Below are positions 36,650-45,614 of a stretch of 64,000 nucleotides of DNA, in pieces. Position 1 is the stretch's first letter. Each line of letters begins with the position of its first letter. The stretch is from contig NZ_QYLP01000030.1 of assembly GCF_003614925.1 (NCBI RefSeq), forward strand, positions 1-64,000, in the 5' to 3' direction. The notes under the pieces are model-generated. The model did not search any database. It was not told the DNA's origin and was given only the letters and a program-made list of their open reading frames with translations. Origin of the DNA: Arthrobacter celericrescens. Lineage in GTDB: Bacteria > Actinomycetota > Actinomycetes > Actinomycetales > Micrococcaceae. A program made the position numbers and the translations under genes.

Positions 36650-37534
36650 TTAGCTGGACGGACGGGTTGCGTGCCCGCCGAACTGGTGGCGCAGGGCGGA
36701 CACCATCTTCATGGCCGGGGACGATTCTTCCCGCGAGGCGAAGCGCGCGAAGAGCGCTGCGGTGATGGCGGGAGCGGGAACCGCGTTGGCGATGGCTTCC
36801 TCCACGGTCCACCGGCCCTCGCCGGAATCCTCCACGTAGTCGTCGATCGATGCCAGGCCCGGATCCTCGTCGAGCGCCTTCACCATGAGGTCCAGCAGCC
36901 AGGAGCGCACCACGGTGCCTTTCTGCCAGGCACGGAACGTGCCGGGAAGGTCGTCGATGATGTCCTTGGCGGCAAGCAGTTCGTAGCCTTCGGCGTAGGC
37001 CTGCATCAGCCCGTATTCGATGCCGTTGTGCACCATCTTGGCGTAGTGGCCCGCCCCCACGCGGCCGACGTGCACGAAACTGTCGGCCCGTTCTCCTTCC
37101 GGACGGAGGGCATCGAAGACCGGCATGGCGAGTTCGATGTCTTCAGCCGAACCACCAGCCATGAGCCCGTACCCGTTCTGCAGGCCCCACACGCCGCCGG
37201 ACACACCGCAGTCAGCGAAACGGATGCCCTTGGAGGCGAGGAATTCCGCGTGTTTCTGGTCCTCCGTGAACCGTGAGTTGCCGCCGTCGATCACCATGTC
37301 GCCGGTGCTGAGCTTTTCGCCGAGTTCGGTGATCACGGCGTCGGTGATGTCGCCGGCGGGAACCATCACCCAGACGATCCGTGGGCTGGGGAGCGCGGAG
37401 ATCAGTTCATCGACCGTGGCGACGTCGGTGACCTCGGGGTTGCGGTCGAAGCCGGTGACCTGGATCCCGCCGTTCCGCATGCGCTGGCGCATGTTGAAAC
37501 CCATTTTTCCAAGGCCGATCAATCCGATGTGCAC
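36650..37534 (-). CDS. gnd: 6-phosphogluconate dehydrogenase, short (NAD-type) form
   Basis: 294 residues, the short form rather than the 470-residue NADP enzyme. Rossmann motif GLIGLGKMGFNM at the N-terminus, DGGNSRFTEDQ, CGVSGGVWGLQNGYGLM and KMVHNGIEYGLMQA are characteristic. It oxidises 6-phosphogluconate to ribulose 5-phosphate and CO2. The location between dnaN and recF is conserved in many actinobacteria and probably says nothing about replication. Confidence 0.93.
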   Translation of the reverse strand: MHIGLIGLGKMGFNMRQRMRNGGIQVTGFDRNPEVTDVATVDELISALPSPRIVWVMVPAGDITDAVITELGEKLSTGDMVIDGGNSRFTEDQKHAEFLASKGIRFADCGVSGGVWGLQNGYGLMAGGSAEDIELAMPVFDALRPEGERADSFVHVGRVGAGHYAKMVHNGIEYGLMQAYAEGYELLAAKDIIDDLPGTFRAWQKGTVVRSWLLDLMVKALDEDPGLASIDDYVEDSGEGRWTVEEAIANAVPAPAITAALFARFASREESSPAMKMVSALRHQFGGHATRPSS

Positions 37535-37643
37535 GGTGTGAACTCTCTTCTGCGTGGGGATGGTGGCGGATGCGGTGGCCCGACTGGGCCCACGCCGTCA
37601 GGGTTCCCGGGCCAAGCTTGCGAGGCGAGGGCGGCGGTGGGGA

Positions 37644-38768
37644 CTAGTTGGGCAGGCGGACCGGCATCACGAGGTAGCGGTAGTCGTCCTGGTCGTCGCC
37701 GTCAGCCTCGGCCTGGGCGGTGATCATGGCCGGCTTCGGAGCACTGGTGAACGAGAAGCGCACGAACTTGCTCTCGATGACGCTCAGCCCCTCGATCAGG
37801 TAGTGCGGGTTGAACGCCACGGTGATCTCTTCGCCGGTGAGCTGCGCTTCGAGTTCTTCGGAAGCCTGCGCGTCCTCGCCAGTGCCGGCGTCGAGGTTCA
37901 GCTGGCCAGCGGTGAAGGCGAGGCGCACCGGGGTGTTGCGTTCGGCCACGAGGGAAACGCGGCGGACAGCTTCGATGAGTTCCTGGGTCTGCACGGTGGC
38001 GTGGATCGGCGTGGTTTCCGGGAACAGGGAACGGATCTTCGGGTAGTCCCCGTCCACCAACAGGGAGGTGGTGGTGCGGCCGCCGCTTTCGAAACCGATC
38101 AGCCGGCTGTCGTCGTCGGATAGGGCGAGGTTGATGTCCCCGCTGCCGCCGAGAGTCTTGGCGACCTCGTTGAGGGTCTTGGACTTCACGAGCGCGCTTG
38201 TGGAAATGCCCGGAGTGACGGGTTTCCAAGGCACCTCGCGCATGGCGAGCCGGTAGCGGTCCGTGGCCAGGAGGGTGATCAGGTCGTCTTCGATTTCCAT
38301 CCTGACGCCGGTCAGGATCGGCAGGGTGTCGTCCTTGCTGGCGGCGATGATCACCTGGGAGACCGCCTGGGCGAAGGCGTCGCCGGGCAGGGTACCGCTG
38401 ACGGCGGGCAGCGCCGGAAGCGGCGGGTACTCGGACTCGGGCATGGTGGCGAGGTGGAAGCTGCTTCGGCGGCAGCTCAGCGTCACCTTGCTGCCGTCGG
38501 TTTCGACGTCGACCGGTGCGGAGGGCAGGCTGCGGCAGATGTCTGCGAGCAGGCGGCCCGACACCAGGATGGTGCCTTCGGTGGTGATGTCCGCGGGAAT
38601 CTCAAGCCGTGCAGAAGTTTCGTAGTCGAAGCTCGAGAGGCTGACGGTACCGGCTTCCGCCTTGAGGAGGAGGCCGGAGAGAACAGGTACCGGCGGCCGC
38701 GGAGACAAGGATCGGGCTGTCCACGTGACGGCTTCTGCCAGGACATCCCGGTCGACTCTGAACTTCAC
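37644..38768 (-). CDS. dnaN: DNA polymerase III beta sliding clamp
   Basis: 374 residues from the GTG at 38766-38768 (VKFRVDRDVLAEAV), the usual N-terminus and length; the frame continues open upstream into oriC but that is not coding. It has three repeated clamp domains, ending with YRYLVMPVRLPN. It forms the ring that tethers the replicase to DNA. First gene of the leftward dnaN-gnd-recF-dciA set. Confidence 0.97.
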   Translation of the reverse strand: MKFRVDRDVLAEAVTWTARSLSPRPPVPVLSGLLLKAEAGTVSLSSFDYETSARLEIPADITTEGTILVSGRLLADICRSLPSAPVDVETDGSKVTLSCRRSSFHLATMPESEYPPLPALPAVSGTLPGDAFAQAVSQVIIAASKDDTLPILTGVRMEIEDDLITLLATDRYRLAMREVPWKPVTPGISTSALVKSKTLNEVAKTLGGSGDINLALSDDDSRLIGFESGGRTTTSLLVDGDYPKIRSLFPETTPIHATVQTQELIEAVRRVSLVAERNTPVRLAFTAGQLNLDAGTGEDAQASEELEAQLTGEEITVAFNPHYLIEGLSVIESKFVRFSFTSAPKPAMITAQAEADGDDQDDYRYLVMPVRLPN

Positions 38769-39317
38769 GGAAGGGTGCCGCCTTTCATTGCTGTCGCCTA
38801 CGCGATCGCTACTGCCAATGCTCTTTGTGGAAGTTCCGGAGAACTGCCATGGACCCCTCGGAACCGTTGCTTGCCCGGTGCGCGCACCGCGAATGACAAC
38901 AAATCCGGCCCGGAGGGACACGATGCTGACAGCTTAGCCGGAAGTCCTGGCATTAACCCATCCCTCAAATGGGCTGGCCGGTGCGCAGCACCGCCAGGAT
39001 CTGCGGGGCGGGCCGGTCGGAAGGAGATTGTTGTTTGAGGGATCTGGATTTTTTGGGATTAGTAGTGTTAATAACCTTTGTGGAAACTGTGGATAACCCC
39101 GCTTTGCCGCGGGGATCCGGGGTTAAGGCTTGTTCACGGTGTGTGGGCAGCCTGGGTTTTAAACAGGGTGTGGACGTGGACAACCCCCAGGGCGGTTTTT
39201 AACGATCCACAGGCGCCTTAAGGGTTTTAAGCCCATTAACCGCGGTTCTCCCCTTAACTGTCCACAGGCTTATCCACATGTGCCTGTTAATAAGGCATGG
39301 AGTGCTCCGTAGAGGGC
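38769..39317. other. oriC: Chromosomal replication origin oriC
   Basis: Interval of 549 bases between dnaN and dnaA. Perfect DnaA boxes lie at 39088-39096 (TGTGGATAA) and 39270-39278 (TTATCCACA). Near-matches are at 39079-39087, directly abutting the first, 39204-39212 and 39258-39266 (12-base pitch to 39270). An A+T-rich run at about 39024-39080 (GATTGTTGTTTGAGG, ATTTTTTGGGATTAG, GTTAATAAC) is a good unwinding element. The dnaA-dnaN interval is the known oriC site in actinobacteria. Confidence 0.88.
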
Positions 39318-40739
39318 TCAGGAATCGCGCTGCTGCTGCTTGATGCGGTTGGTCAGTTCCGTGACCTGGTTGTAGATGACCCGGCGTTCGGCCATGAGTT
39401 CGCGGATCTTGCGGTCGGCGTGGATCACGGTGGTGTGGTCGCGGCCGCCGAGTTCCTGCCCGATCTTCGGCAGGGACATGTCCGTCAGCTCACGGCACAG
39501 GTACATCGCGATCTGCCGCGCGGTCACCAGGGTCCGGGTGCGGGACTTGCTGCAGAGCTCCTCCATGCTGAGCTTGAAGTAGTCCGCCGTCTGCTTCAGG
39601 ATCTGCTCCGCGGTGATTTCCTGGGCGCCGTCGTCGGTGATCAGGTCCTTCAGGACCATCTCGGCCAGGGCCACGTCCACCGGTTGGCGGTTGAGGCTGG
39701 CGAATGCTGTGACGCGGATCAAGGCGCCTTCGAGTTCGCGGATGTTGCTCGAGATCTTGGACGCGATGTACTCCAGGGCATCGTCCGGCGCGGACAGGCC
39801 TTCGCTCTGGGCCTTCTTCCGGAGGATCGCGATACGGGTTTCGAGTTCCGGCGGCTGGATGTCCGTGAGCAGGCCCCACTCGAAACGGGACTTCATGCGG
39901 TCTTCGAAGCCGGCCAGCTGCTTCGGCGGCAGGTCGGAGGTGATGACCACCTGCTTGTTGTTGTTGTGCAGGGCGTTAAAGGTGTGGAAGAACTCTTCGA
40001 GGGTCCGGTCCTTGCCGGCCAGGAACTGGATGTCGTCGATCAGCAGGACATCGACGTTCCGGTAGGTGGTCTTGAAGCTGGCGCCTTCGTCGTCGCGGAT
40101 CGAGTTGATGAAGTCGTTGGTGAACTCTTCGGAGTTGACGTACCGGACCCGGATCCCGCCGTAGAGCCGGCGGGCGTAGTGGCCGATCGCGTGCAGCAGG
40201 TGCGTTTTGCCCAGTCCCGAATCGCCGTAGATGAACAGCGGGTTGTAGGCCTTCGCGGGCGCTTCGGCGACGGCGACGGCGGCCGCGTGCGCGAAGCGGT
40301 TCGAGGAACCGATCACGAAGGTGTCGAACACGTACTTCGGGTTCAGGCGGCCGAATTCGTGCGAGGTGCTGGGCGGGGTCGGCTGGGGCCGCAGCTCCAC
40401 TGCGTCATCCGCCCCGGCGGAAAGCTCGACGGCGGGAGCCGGCTCTTCGTGGACCGGCACCAGGTCGGTGTCGACATCGATGGCGCAGCGGATGTCGTCA
40501 GAGAAGACACTCCGCAGGGCGTCGTCCAGGGCGTCCTTGACCTGGGTCTGCAGGACCTCGCGGGTCAGTTCGTTGGGAACGGCCACCAGGAGGGTGGAAC
40601 CGATGAGGCCCTGGGCCTGGGCAAGGATGACGAAACCACGCTGCCGGGGGCTGACCCGCTCGTCCTGTTCGAGCAGGCTGAGGACCCGGCGCCAGGAACT
40701 TCCGACAGTATTGGCGTGGTTGGTCTCGTCTACCGTCAT
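39318..40739 (-). CDS. dnaA: Chromosomal replication initiator DnaA
   Basis: 473 residues from the ATG at 40737-40739, with AGAGGA 9 bases upstream. Domain I at residues 1-90, a Pro/Glu/Ala linker, the AAA+ domain (YGDSGLGKTHLLHAIG Walker A; LLIDDIQFLAGK Walker B), and the C-terminal DNA-binding domain with the signature GGRDHTTVIHADRKI. It binds the TTATCCACA boxes in oriC and in the other clusters of this window. Boxes in its own upstream region suggest autoregulation. Confidence 0.98.
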   Translation of the reverse strand: MTVDETNHANTVGSSWRRVLSLLEQDERVSPRQRGFVILAQAQGLIGSTLLVAVPNELTREVLQTQVKDALDDALRSVFSDDIRCAIDVDTDLVPVHEEPAPAVELSAGADDAVELRPQPTPPSTSHEFGRLNPKYVFDTFVIGSSNRFAHAAAVAVAEAPAKAYNPLFIYGDSGLGKTHLLHAIGHYARRLYGGIRVRYVNSEEFTNDFINSIRDDEGASFKTTYRNVDVLLIDDIQFLAGKDRTLEEFFHTFNALHNNNKQVVITSDLPPKQLAGFEDRMKSRFEWGLLTDIQPPELETRIAILRKKAQSEGLSAPDDALEYIASKISSNIRELEGALIRVTAFASLNRQPVDVALAEMVLKDLITDDGAQEITAEQILKQTADYFKLSMEELCSKSRTRTLVTARQIAMYLCRELTDMSLPKIGQELGGRDHTTVIHADRKIRELMAERRVIYNQVTELTNRIKQQQRDS

Positions 40740-41196
40740 CAAGTGGTTCCTCTGGTCCGTGTGTGCCTGAATTGCCGGCAGCCGAAAAGTCCGAACCAAG
40801 GGTGGATTCCAACCGAATCCACAGGGTTATGCACAGTCCGTGGAAAATCGGCTACTGAGACACTCTAGGGGATGGATTCCCCAGAAGATAGCTGGGGAGT
40901 TGCTTGTGGATAATTACACGGTTGTGGTTCTCGAAACGGCCTTGTGAGCCACTTCATCCACAGGCTGCCGGCCCGACTTTGCCACAGCTGGGGATAGCCT
41001 GGAGGCGGCTTCCCGGTTTGACCCGTGGCGTGTTTTTGCCCTAACGTTGTGAAGTCCTATGTGTCCACTTTCGGCCACCTGTATCTCCGGCACTGTCCGG
41101 CGTTGGGTGGGCGCGGACGCACAAAAAACTTAGCGTCGGCCAGTTCTTCCCCTTTTGATCGGGTGGGCGCACCTTTGATCCACTGGAGTAACTAAC
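40740..41196. promoter_or_regulatory. dnaA-rpmH divergent region with DnaA boxes
   Basis: 457 bases without a gene, holding the divergent promoters of dnaA and rpmH. DnaA boxes: TTATGCACA (40827-40835, plus), TGTGGATAA (40915-40923, minus strand box) and one-mismatch copies at 40815-40823 and near 40974. These suit autoregulation of dnaA, and the region may contribute to the origin. Confidence 0.75.
41018..41047 (+). promoter_or_regulatory. Candidate rpmH promoter
   Basis: TTGACC (41018-41023) and TAACGT (41042-41047) are separated by 18 bases, about 150 bases before the rpmH start. The -35 is strong; the -10 keeps T, A and the final T of the consensus. Confidence 0.45.
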
Positions 41197-41334
41197 GTGA
41201 GCAAGCGGACTTTTCAGCCGAATAACCGCCGTCGGGCCAAGAAGCACGGCTTCCGCCTTCGTATGCGCACCCGTGCCGGCCGCGCCATCCTGGCTGCCCG
41301 CCGCAGCAAGGGCCGCGTCGAGCTGTCGGCGTAA
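41197..41334 (+). CDS. rpmH: Ribosomal protein bL34
   Basis: 45 residues from the GTG at 41197 with TGGAG about 11 bases upstream. The family sequence is clear: [20 protein letters not shown] followed by [18 protein letters not shown]. Small, very basic component of the large ribosomal subunit. First gene of the rightward rpmH-rnpA-yidD-yidC-khpB-rsmG set. Confidence 0.98.
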   Translation: MSKRTFQPNNRRRAKKHGFRLRMRTRAGRAILAARRSKGRVELSA

Positions 41335-41375
41335 ATAACTGACTCGTCGGTCAACCTTCCCAAGCGAGTCAAGCG

Positions 41376-41786
41376 GTGCTTGCCACCCCCCATCGTCTGC
41401 GGACTTCAACCGACTTTTCAACAACAGTACGTTCCGGCGTCCGCAATGGACGCCGGAACTTAGTGTTATATACGGCACCTATCGCTGCCGATGAACCCAG
41501 CCGGTTCGGCTTCATTGTTTCCAAAGCCGTCGGGAACGCTGTCACCAGGAACCTCGTTAAGAGGAGACTGAGGGAAGCTGCTGCCCTGGCCTTGAAAACC
41601 CAGGGAACCGGACTGGCCGTAGTTGTCCGGGCCCTGCCGGCGGCAGCGTCCGCTGATTGGGAACAGCTGCTGGGCGATTTCAACGCCGCCCTGTCAGCGA
41701 ACAGGAAGCGGCTTGGCGGAACGGTTCCGCCGCGGTTGCCGGACCGTATCGGCAGCACTACAACGGAAGGGACACTGCGTGCATGA
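41376..41786 (+). CDS. rnpA: Ribonuclease P protein component
   Basis: 136 residues, GTG start. The RNR motif region is seen as KAVGNAVTRNLVKRRLREAA, with an N-terminal LATPHRLRTSTDFSTTVRSG. It assists the RNase P RNA in maturing tRNA 5' ends. It follows rpmH by 41 bases and overlaps yidD by 8 bases. Confidence 0.96.
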   Translation: MLATPHRLRTSTDFSTTVRSGVRNGRRNLVLYTAPIAADEPSRFGFIVSKAVGNAVTRNLVKRRLREAAALALKTQGTGLAVVVRALPAAASADWEQLLGDFNAALSANRKRLGGTVPPRLPDRIGSTTTEGTLRA

Positions 41787-42177
41787 GCTAGGCTCCGCCG
41801 TCGTCCGCTTCCTTGTCTCAACCTCAAGGACTATCGGTTCCGTCCTCTGGGACCTGCCCCGCAACATCCTCATCCTGCTGCTGAAGGCCTACCGGCGGAT
41901 CGTTTCGCCGTTGTACGGCCAGGTGTGCCGCTTCTTTCCTTCGTGCTCCGCCTACGCGCTGGAAGCAGTGACGGTCCATGGTGCCGTCAAGGGAAGCTGG
42001 CTCGCTGCACGGCGCCTTGCGCGCTGCCACCCCTGGAACGCCGGCGGCGTGGACCACGTCCCCGCCGGCCACCGCCACTGGCCCGAGGGCCGCACCCCCA
42101 TGATTGTTGTACTGAACAACCCGGACCAGTTCCTGGCTGCTCAGGCTGATGAAGACGGCCGCCGGGAAGCGGCTTGA
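41779..42177 (+). CDS. yidD: Membrane protein insertion efficiency factor YidD
   Basis: 132 residues from the GTG at 41779, which lies inside the rnpA 3' end. The family core is LKAYRRIVSPLYGQVCRFFP then SCSAYALEAVTVHG and RLARCHPWNAGGVDHVP. YidD acts with YidC in membrane protein insertion. It is longer than the usual 70-90 residues owing to N- and C-terminal extensions, as often seen in this lineage. Confidence 0.94.
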   Translation: MHELGSAVVRFLVSTSRTIGSVLWDLPRNILILLLKAYRRIVSPLYGQVCRFFPSCSAYALEAVTVHGAVKGSWLAARRLARCHPWNAGGVDHVPAGHRHWPEGRTPMIVVLNNPDQFLAAQADEDGRREAA

Positions 42178-42194
42178 GGAAATAGGGAAAACGT

Positions 42195-43163
42195 ATGGAC
42201 TTCTTTGAAACAATCATGTTTCCGTTCAAATGGCTGGTCTCAGTCATCATGGTCGGATTCCATGAGGGTCTGAGCTTCATTGGGCTGCCACCCGCCAACG
42301 GCTGGACGTGGACGCTGTCCATCATTGGCCTGGTGCTCGTGCTGCGGGCCGCCCTTATTCCGGTCTTCGTCAAGCAGATCAAGGCGCAGCGCGGCATGCA
42401 GCTGCTGCAGCCGGACCTGAAGAAGCTGCAGGACAAGTACAAGGGCAAGACCGACCAGCTTTCCCGCCAGGCCATGGCGCAGGAACAGATGTCGCTGTAC
42501 AAGAAGCACGGCACCAACCCGTTCTCGGCCTGCCTGCCGATGCTGATCCAGATGCCGTTCTTCTTCGCGTTGTTCCAGGTGCTCTCCGGCATTACCGCCG
42601 CGAAGGACAAGGGCCAGGGCATTGGTGCCATGAGCCACGCGCAGGTGGTGCAGTTCGATCAGTCGAGCATCTTCGGGGCTCCGCTGTCCGCTTCGCTTCT
42701 CCACGGCGGCGCCCCTGGAAACGAGGTTGCGGTCTGGATCCTGTCGATCGTGATGATCCTGGCCATGACGGCCTCGCAGTTCATCACCCAGAAGCAGATC
42801 ATGGCCAAGAACATGTCCGAAGAGGCCATGGCCAGCCCGTTCATGCGCCAGCAGAAGATGATGCTCTACATCCTGCCCATCGTCTTCGGTGTGGGTGGCA
42901 TCAACTTCCCGATCGGTGTGCTCATCTACTGGACCACCACCAACCTGTGGACCATGGGCCAGCAGTTCTTCGTCATCCGCCGCATGCCGACGCCGGGCTC
43001 CCCCGCTGCGAAGGCCCTCGCCGAGCGCCGCGCCGCCAAGGGGCTGCCGGTCCTGCCGATCCTCGGCGGAAAGAAGGCCGAGGAGACCCCCGCTGAAGCC
43101 GAGCCCGAGAAGCCCAAGGGCCAGCGCGTCCAGCCACAACGCAAGAACAGGAAGAAGAAGTAA
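42195..43163 (+). CDS. yidC: Membrane protein insertase YidC
   Basis: 322 residues, ATG start after GAGGAAATAGGG. Membrane segments near residues 15, 40, 110, 180 and 225-250; the conserved core includes KQIKAQRGMQLLQPDLKKLQ, KYKGKTDQLSRQAM and NPFSACLPMLIQMPFFFALF. The C-terminal tail is Lys/Arg-rich and may bind ribosomes. Shares one base with the following khpB start (TAATG). Confidence 0.96.
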   Translation: MDFFETIMFPFKWLVSVIMVGFHEGLSFIGLPPANGWTWTLSIIGLVLVLRAALIPVFVKQIKAQRGMQLLQPDLKKLQDKYKGKTDQLSRQAMAQEQMSLYKKHGTNPFSACLPMLIQMPFFFALFQVLSGITAAKDKGQGIGAMSHAQVVQFDQSSIFGAPLSASLLHGGAPGNEVAVWILSIVMILAMTASQFITQKQIMAKNMSEEAMASPFMRQQKMMLYILPIVFGVGGINFPIGVLIYWTTTNLWTMGQQFFVIRRMPTPGSPAAKALAERRAAKGLPVLPILGGKKAEETPAEAEPEKPKGQRVQPQRKNRKKK

Positions 43164-43741
43164 TGTCGGTTGATAGCACTGAAGAGACGAAGGCTGAAGG
43201 CGTGAACGACGAGCTGGCCACCGAGTCCCTGTCATCCCAGGCAGAAGAGAAGCCCGCCGGCAAGGGGAGCGCAGCGAGCCGCCTCGAGGAAGAGGGCGAC
43301 GTCGCTGCAGACTACCTCGAGGAACTCCTGGACATTGCCGACATCGATGGCGACATCGACATCGAGGTGCGCAACGGCCGCACCTACATCTCCATCGCCG
43401 CAGAGGAATCCTCCGAGGGCCTTGAGAGCCTGGTCGGCCGCGACGGCGAGGTCCTTGAAGCGCTCCAGGAACTGGCCCGCCTCTCGGTGCTGTCCGCCAC
43501 GGACACCCGTTCCCGCCTGGTGCTGGACATCAACGGCTACCGCAAGGAACGCGCCGGCGAGCTGCAGCAGATCGCCGAGGACGCCGTCGCGAAGGTCAAG
43601 GAAAGCGGCTCCGCCGTCGCCCTTGAACCGATGAGCGCATACGAGCGCAAGATCGTCCACGACGCCGTTGCCGACCTCGGCTTCGTATCGGAATCCGAGG
43701 GCGAAGGCGCCAACCGCCACATCGTGGTTTCGGCCGACTAG
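43163..43741 (+). CDS. khpB: KhpB/Jag RNA-binding protein (KH and R3H domains)
   Basis: 192 residues. A charged N-terminus of about 40 residues is followed by the Jag KH domain (LESLVGRDGEVLEALQELAR) and the R3H domain (LEPMSAYERKIVHDAVADLG). Jag/KhpB proteins bind RNA and are linked to cell length and envelope gene control. Co-transcribed with yidC, as in most Gram-positive bacteria. Confidence 0.94.
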   Translation: MSVDSTEETKAEGVNDELATESLSSQAEEKPAGKGSAASRLEEEGDVAADYLEELLDIADIDGDIDIEVRNGRTYISIAAEESSEGLESLVGRDGEVLEALQELARLSVLSATDTRSRLVLDINGYRKERAGELQQIAEDAVAKVKESGSAVALEPMSAYERKIVHDAVADLGFVSESEGEGANRHIVVSAD

Positions 43742-43746
43742 GGATC

Positions 43747-44397
43747 ATGGCGGACATTACTGCAGCGGACCTGTCGGCCGCAGAGAAAATCTTCGGCGAC
43801 CGCCTGGATCTGGCCCGCCGGTATGTGGAGCACCTCGAGACGTCGGGGATCGAGCGCGGGCTTATCGGCCCGCGGGAGATCCCCCGTCTGTGGGGTCGCC
43901 ATGTGCTCAACTGCGCGGTCATTGAATCGGAGATCGCCCACGGCAGCCACGTGGCCGACGTCGGATCCGGCGCCGGGCTGCCCGGGCTGTGCCTGGCGAT
44001 TGCCCGCCCGGACCTTGAACTGACCCTGATTGAGCCGCTGGAACGGCGCGTGATCTGGCTGCAGGAAGTGGTGGACGACCTCGGACTCACGAACGTGACC
44101 GTGATGCGTACCCGTGCGGAACTCGCGGTGGGTCTGGTCAAGGCCGACGTTGTCACGGCCCGCGCCGTATCCGCGCTGAGCAAGCTCGCCGGCCTGACCA
44201 TCCCCCTGCTGGACGGCAAGGGTGAACTCGTGGCCATCAAGGGACGTAGCGCCGAAGAGGAAATCGAAAAGGCCGCCAAGGTCATCCGGAAACTTGGCGG
44301 GGTCGAAACCAGCGTTGTTCTGTGCGGTGAGGAACTGCTTGAGGAACCCACCACAGTGGTCAAGGTCCTGGTCGACAAGACACGTAAACCCGCGTAG
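43747..44397 (+). CDS. rsmG: 16S rRNA m7G527 methyltransferase RsmG
   Basis: 216 residues. The SAM-binding motif is DVGSGAGLPG near residue 75, followed by LTLIEPLERRVIWLQEVVDD. RLWGRHVLNCAVIE precedes it. It methylates G527 of 16S rRNA. The ATG lies 5 bases after khpB, and the gene precedes parA in the conserved origin order. Confidence 0.95.
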   Translation: MADITAADLSAAEKIFGDRLDLARRYVEHLETSGIERGLIGPREIPRLWGRHVLNCAVIESEIAHGSHVADVGSGAGLPGLCLAIARPDLELTLIEPLERRVIWLQEVVDDLGLTNVTVMRTRAELAVGLVKADVVTARAVSALSKLAGLTIPLLDGKGELVAIKGRSAEEEIEKAAKVIRKLGGVETSVVLCGEELLEEPTTVVKVLVDKTRKPA

Positions 44398-44475
44398 TTT
44401 CCCCGGCCTTCCCCGCGCTGTGTCCGGCGTGTCCTAGGCGAAGCCGTTAGGCTAGAGAACGGCAGCCAACGCCAA

Positions 44476-45549
44476 ATGAGAGTGAGTGTGACAGTGGCCA
44501 GTAGCGAAACCTCCACGCATCGGATCCCCCCGTTCATGTCCTTGGGGTCCGCACGTGCAGTCTCTGCGCCCTCCACGCTGGGCCTCATGGGACAAATTAG
44601 CCCGAATTTGGTTGATAACTCGATAGTTTCACGTGAAACAACCGTAAGCGGTGGAGGGAATGTGATGGACTTGATCGACGACTCCAGCCCCATTGCCCGC
44701 CAGTTGGCCAACGAGACCCGCCGCAGGGAACGCCTGGTTGGCCGGGAGCTGCCGAAACCGCAGAAGACCCGCATCTTCACTGTGTCCAATCAGAAGGGCG
44801 GCGTCGGCAAGACGACCACCACGGTCAACATCGCCGCTGCCTTGGCATCGGCCGGCCTGAACGTCCTGGTGATCGACATCGACCCCCAGGGCAACGCCTC
44901 CACCGCGCTCGGCATTGAGCACCACGCCGACGTCGACAGCATCTACGATGTGCTGATCAACGACCTGCCGCTGGGTGAAGTGGTGGCGCCCTGCCCCGAC
45001 GTTCCCAACCTCATTTGCGCTCCCGCCACCATCCACCTGGCCGGCGCGGAAATCGAACTGGTTTCCCTGGTGGCCCGCGAGCAGCGCCTCCGCCGGGCGA
45101 TCGATGTCTACGCGAAGGAACGCGAGAAGAACGGCGAACCCCGGCTCGACTTCATCTTCATCGACTGCCCGCCGAGCCTTGGCCTGCTGACGGTCAACGC
45201 CTTCTGCGCCGCCAGTGAAGTCCTGATCCCGATCCAGTGCGAATACTACGCACTGGAGGGCCTCAGCCAGCTGCTCAAGAACATCGAGATGATCCAGAAG
45301 CACCTGAACGGTGACCTCGTGGTTTCGACGATCCTCCTGACGATGTATGACGGCCGTACCAACCTGGCCGCCCAAGTGGCCACCGAAGTGCGTGAACACT
45401 TCCCGAATCAGGTGCTCAGTGCAGTGGTTCCCCGCTCGGTCCGTATTTCCGAGGCCCCGAGCTACCAGCAGACGGTAATGACCTACGATTCCTCGTCGAG
45501 CGGAGCCCTTTCCTATATGGAAGCCGCAGCGGAAATCGCTGAACGCTAG
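44476..45549 (+). CDS. parA: Chromosome-partitioning ATPase ParA (Soj)
   Basis: 357 residues if read from the ATG at 44476. The deviant Walker A is [20 protein letters not shown], followed by [30 protein letters not shown] and the C-terminal [16 protein letters not shown]. It forms ATP-dependent gradients that move ParB-parS complexes. Start uncertain: the best Shine-Dalgarno (GGAGGG, 44653-44658) belongs to an ATG at 44665 (MDLIDDSSP), which would give 294 residues and leave the parS at 44625-44640 in the leader. Confidence 0.94.
   Translation: MRVSVTVASSETSTHRIPPFMSLGSARAVSAPSTLGLMGQISPNLVDNSIVSRETTVSGGGNVMDLIDDSSPIARQLANETRRRERLVGRELPKPQKTRIFTVSNQKGGVGKTTTTVNIAAALASAGLNVLVIDIDPQGNASTALGIEHHADVDSIYDVLINDLPLGEVVAPCPDVPNLICAPATIHLAGAEIELVSLVAREQRLRRAIDVYAKEREKNGEPRLDFIFIDCPPSLGLLTVNAFCAASEVLIPIQCEYYALEGLSQLLKNIEMIQKHLNGDLVVSTILLTMYDGRTNLAAQVATEVREHFPNQVLSAVVPRSVRISEAPSYQQTVMTYDSSSSGALSYMEAAAEIAER
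44625..44640. promoter_or_regulatory. parS: parS site in the parA 5' region
   Basis: AGTTTCACGTGAAACA, one mismatch (first base) from the 16-base parS consensus TGTTTCACGTGAAACA. It encodes Val-Ser-Arg-Glu-Thr if parA starts upstream, or lies 25 bases before the ATG at 44665. Confidence 0.95.
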
Positions 45550-45614
45550 ACTTCTCTAAACACTGCAACAGCCTTGGCGGGTCTTCCCTGCCGTTCCTTT
45601 GGAGGGATACACAC

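Noticed and set aside
36627..36812. N-terminal extension of recF into gnd
   Set aside because: RecF homologues begin with (M/V)YLEHLSL; the extension overlaps the gnd 3' end and reads as Arg/Gly noise.
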